In this document: one piece after another, positions 61,008 to 64,000 of the stretch
Numbering within the stretch: the first letter of the stretch is position 1
Layout of the letters: every line of letters starts with the position of its first letter
Source of the DNA: Mantamonas sphyraenae
Lineage: Eukaryota > CRuMs > Mantamonadidae
Length of the DNA: 64,000 bases
Assembly (NCBI GenBank): GCA_026936335.1
Contig: JAPMXV010000046.1
Span: 372,001-436,000 of the forward strand
Direction of reading: 5' to 3'
Notes under the pieces: generated by a model
Databases searched by the model: none
What the model was told of the DNA's origin: nothing
What the model saw: the letters and a program-made list of their open reading frames with translations, nothing else
Made by a program: the position numbers and the translations under genes

Positions 61008-62671
61008 GCGACAATAGCATCGGGGCAGAAGGCGCAGCAGCACTGGCGCAGGGACTGAGTGAGAACAGCAGCTTGCAGAGACTGGAACTCGACAGCAACG
61101 ACATCGGGGTAGAAGGCGCAGCGGAACTCGGTCAGGCCCTAAGTGCGAACAGCAGCTTGCAGATACTGATGCTCGGACACAACAGCATCGGGGCTGAAGG
61201 AGCAGCAGCACTTGGGCAGGGACTGAGTGAGAACAGCAGCTTGCAGACACTGCACCTTGTTAGCAACAACTTTGGGGACAAAGGCACAGCAGCCCTGCGG
61301 CAGGGGCTAAGTGAGAACAGCAGCTTACAGACGCTGTACCTTGGACGTAATAGCATCGGGGCAGAAGGAGCAGCCGCACTGGGGCAGGCCCTCTGTGAGA
61401 ACAGCAGCTTGCAAACACTGTACCTTGGTAGCAACAACGTCGGGGCACAAGGCGCAGCAGGACTTGCGCTGGCACTGTATGGGAACACGACCTTGCAGAC
61501 GCTGAGCCTCTTCCAAAACAGCATCGGGGCAGAAGGAGCTGCAGCACTGGCGCAGGCACTGAATGAGAACAGCAGCTTGCAGACGTTGAACCTCTGGGAC
61601 AACAGCATCGGGGCAGAAGGCACAGCAGCACTTGCGCAGGCACTGAGTGGGAGCAGTCGCCTGCGGACACTGTACCTCGACAGCAACAGCATCGGAGCAG
61701 AGGGCGCAGCAGCACTGGGGCGGGCACTGAGTGAGAACAGCAGCTTGCAGACGCTGCACCTCGAAAACAACAGCATCGGGGACGAAGGAGCAGCAGCACT
61801 GGGGAAGGCACTGAGTGAGAACACCTGCATGCAGACACTGTACCTCGAGGGGAACGACATCGGGGCAAACGGTGCTGCAGCACTTGCGCAGGGACTGAGG
61901 GAGAACAGCGGCTTGCATACACTGAGTCTCTGGGACAACAGCATCGGGACAGAAGGAGCAGCAGCACTCGGGCAAGCACTGAGTGCGAACAACAGCGTGC
62001 AGACCCTGAACATCGATGACAACACCATTGGAGTACAGGGAGCAGAAGCTCTTGCTCAGGCGATGAATGGCAATCGGTCCTGCTGGAAAGTGTACGGCGT
62101 TCGCAATGACGCGTTGCGGTCGCTGGTGGAGAGAAACAAGAAGCAGCATGTGCAGTTTGTGGAGTGTGGGGACGTGGAGAAGATGAGAGAGTTGAGAGAG
62201 TGGGGTGTGCCTGTGGACACATTTGCAGGGGAGAGAGGGAGGAAGAATGCGCTGGAGAGGGCTGTGAAGGGAGGGGAGGAGAGGTTGGTCGAGGTGTTGC
62301 GGGCGTGGGGTGCGCAGCCGAGGATGGAAACGGTGGCGATCGTGAGGGAGGAAGGGTGGAGAAAGGCGTGGCATTGGATTGGATGGGGTGGACAGGTGGA
62401 GGAGGCGATGGAGGTGGCATTGGTGATGAATGGGGAGGAGAGGGAGGCGATGTTTGCGTGTGGAGGGATGGAGGAGTATGTGGAGGAGGGAGGGTGGGAG
62501 GGGTGGGTGACGCTGCCAGATGAGGTGATGGAGAGGGTGATTGGGTGGGTGGGGAGGGGTGCTGCACCGGCAAGGGTCGCTGTGGGGAAGTCAGGGGAGA
62601 CGAGGAAGCGAGGGAGAGATGAGGAGGAAGGGGAGGTGGAGGAAAAGAGGCACCGTGTGGAAGAGAGGTGA
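60438..62671 (+). CDS. LRR (ribonuclease-inhibitor type) - ankyrin protein 2
   Basis: Exons 60438-60524 and 60659-62671, intron 60525-60658, 699 residues. Exon 1 is identical at protein level to copy 1 (MSLNEDEWVELLQSGDHGQI). It has about 17-18 LRRs against about 11 in copy 1, so repeat number has changed since duplication. The cap (GNRSCWKVYGVRNDALRSL) and ankyrin-like part (QFVECGDVEKMRELREWGVP) match copy 1. It then continues past the point where copy 1 stops into a basic tail (TRKRGRDEEEGEVEEKRHRV) that looks like a nuclear localisation signal, absent from copy 1. No effector domain was recognised. Confidence 0.87.
60690..62060 (+). repeat. 84-bp tandem repeats coding LRRs (copy 2)
   Basis: About sixteen units sharing GAGAACAGCAGCTTGCAGAC-type cores. 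Confidence 0.9.
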
Positions 62672-62742
62672 ACAGTGGGGTGTGATCAGCATGAGGAATG
62701 TACGTTCTTTTGAAGGGATAGGGGTCGAGTGGGGCAAAGGGT

Positions 62743-64000
62743 TCATTCGAGGCGTTGGCGTTGGAGGAGGAGGAGGAGGAGGAGAAGGAGGAGGATGAAG
62801 GGTCTTTGCGCTTGGGAAGGGTGAAGGAGGGGATGGGGTAGGCGTTGACGAGTGCGGTGGTGGTGGGGCGTGTGGTGATGTGGGGTGTGATGCGGTCGAT
62901 GAGGGTGTGGAGGAGGGTGTGCAGTGTGGCGTCGCTGGGTTTGGGGATGTCGAGCCAGGCGATCTTGAGGGAGAGGGCGGTGACGCCGCGAGTGAGGGTG
63001 TTGCTGATGGCAACTTGAACCTGCTGGTAGGTGACGTGGGGCCTGAGGAGGCGGACAAAGAAGGCCAGGTCGGCAGGCGGCACGCCAACGTTGCCCAGCG
63101 CCAGGATGATGTGTCGCACCAGGGACACCAGGCTGCCGTTGTTGACCAGCTCACGAAGTTTACGGTTCTCGAGTGCGTACTGATGGCGAGGGTGCTTGGC
63201 TGCGCGTGCCTTCATGTGTGCCAGCAGCGTCTGGAACTCCCGCGCCGTGCAGCTGCTCCGCTCGTCGTTGTGCACGTGTGTGCTCCAGCCACTGCGCATC
63301 GGCTCTGGATGCCACGTTTCCACCTTGGTGGTGGTGAGGTGGTGGTCGTAGTCGCATTGTGTCCAGTGTGGGTCGCTGTCGTTGTCAGCAGGGCGTCGTG
63401 CTTTCTGCAGCCACAGCTGGGTCTGCTTGTGCTCCTTCCATGTGGTGGGCTGGGACCTGTTGCAAAGTGTGTCCATCTCTGTCATGAGCATGTGGAGGAG
63501 AGCGTAGTTGGGGTCGCCGTGGTCGTGCGGTTCCTCCAGCCAGCACACCTTCAACCCAGCCTTGGTCACACCCATGGCCAGACCAGCGTTGTCGATGGCA
63601 AGGCTGCACGCGCGTTGATCCATGTCACGGCCGAGAAGGGTGAGGCAGAAGGCCATGTCGCCCTGGGATAGGGGAATGTTGCCCAGAGCGAGCTGAATCT
63701 GTCGGACCAGCGTCAACGTGGTGCCATGGCAGACCACAACACGTGCCTGCAGGGTCATGATGTCGGGGATGTCGTCGATGGGATGCTCGTTGGCCAGGGT
63801 GTGCATGTGGTTCAGCAGTGCCGTGTGCTCCTTCATGTTGCTGTGGCTGCGCTCGTCACTGCGCCAGTACGTCCAGCCACTGCGCACAACACCATCTGGC
63901 AGTCCATCCTCCACGGCCATCTTCTCCTCCTCTGTGGGCTCTGGAAGATCAAGTTTGGGGATGCGGAGGGCGTTGACGGCGACGACGGTGGTGGGACGGG
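62743..64000 (-). CDS. Partial protein with two about 190-residue repeat modules, unknown family
   Basis: The frame enters from the right edge of the window (5' part missing). Two modules align: module 1 (63900-63480) with SGWTYWRSDERSHSNMKEHT, TLVRQIQLALGNIPLSQGDM and AGLKVCWLEEPHDHGDPNYA; module 2 (63310-62880) with SGWSTHVHNDERSSCTAREF, SLVRHIILALGNVGVPPADL and LSLKIAWLDIPKPSDATLHT. Each is preceded or followed by RPTT.VNA..IP......P linkers, and another linker at the window edge implies further modules upstream. The Ser-rich C-terminus has no stop in frame until it is antisense to the LRR gene. Comparison with the relic at 60058 shows AAA against AA, so one missing base would give ...SSSKRQRLE and TGA at 62743-62745. 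Cytosolic or nuclear; function unknown. Confidence 0.6.

Noticed and set aside
58672-62060. Regular 84-bp direct repeats considered as a CRISPR or satellite array
   Set aside because: Repeats are in frame, code LRRs with normal structural consensus and lack unique spacers.
61260-62740. Continuation of the - strand repeat-module frame under LRR copy 2
   Set aside because: The sequence turns Cys/Ser/Pro-rich and 84-bp periodic, the mirror of the LRR repeats; the relic comparison places the true end at 62743.

Overview
This 64 kb window is nuclear DNA of a free-living-type, probably flagellated, unicellular eukaryote. The evidence is spliceosomal GT-AG introns (67 to 613 nt, mostly 75 to 250 nt), eukaryote-only protein families (COP9 signalosome subunit 4, RINT1/Tip20, Rrp9/U3-55K, Lgl/Sro7, RhoGAP, UFD1, FIBP), and two centriole or basal-body families (CEP164-like and FOP/CEP43-like). 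The standard code is used (TAA, TAG and TGA all terminate genes). Base composition is GC-rich, with many in-frame microsatellites coding poly-Ser, poly-Asp, poly-Gly, poly-Asn and poly-Gln runs. I cannot place the organism more precisely than a heterotrophic-looking protist; no organelle, viral, rRNA, tRNA or CRISPR feature was recognised.

Gene packing is extreme: about 26 genes, with most gaps under 150 nt. Several head-to-head pairs have start codons only 59 to 202 nt apart, and tail-to-tail pairs have stop codons as little as 6 nt apart. Layout: 1-2723 partial winged-helix-like protein (+); 2751-6022 CEP164-like protein (-); 6082-7684 ACOT9-like thioesterase (+); 7728-12471 a 1461-residue E2-fold/UFD1/zinc-finger protein (-); 12531-14063 FIBP (+); 14202-17136 RINT1 (-); 17295-19878 about 10-TM protein A (+); 19939-21710 FOP/CEP43 (-); 21809-24505 coiled coil with DDIFANYKP repeats (+); 24547-25213 secreted folate-receptor-like protein (+); 25313-27429 OGFOD1/Tpa1 (-); 27591-28421 about 8-TM protein (+); 28551-32142 Lgl/Sro7 (-); 32218-34089 RhoGAP (-); 34163-35395 ZIP zinc transporter (+); 35463-36941 CSN4 (+); 37027-39171 TM protein B, paralogue of A (-); 39259-46650 a 2463-residue orphan with an ATP-grasp-like end (-); 46647-48853 Rrp9 (-); 49056-54879 giant receptor-like protein (+); 54912-55301 small unknown gene (-); 55388-56476 biotin-protein ligase (+); 56483-57628 7-TM protein (-); 58421-60048 and 60438-62671 tandemly duplicated LRR-ankyrin proteins (+); 62743-64000 partial two-module repeat protein (-).

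Functionally this is a mixed housekeeping region: ubiquitin/cullin control (UFD1-like, CSN4), ribosome biogenesis and translation (Rrp9, OGFOD1), vesicle tethering and polarity (RINT1, Lgl, RhoGAP), metal and vitamin handling (ZIP, folate-receptor-like, biotin ligase), centriole genes (CEP164-like, FOP) and several membrane or orphan proteins. The right end (58-64 kb) is the only clearly dynamic part, with a recent tandem duplication. Several genes carry single-base frame breaks in low-complexity tracts. I read most of these as sequence errors, because homology continues in the shifted frame; a few could instead be 20-31 nt introns.
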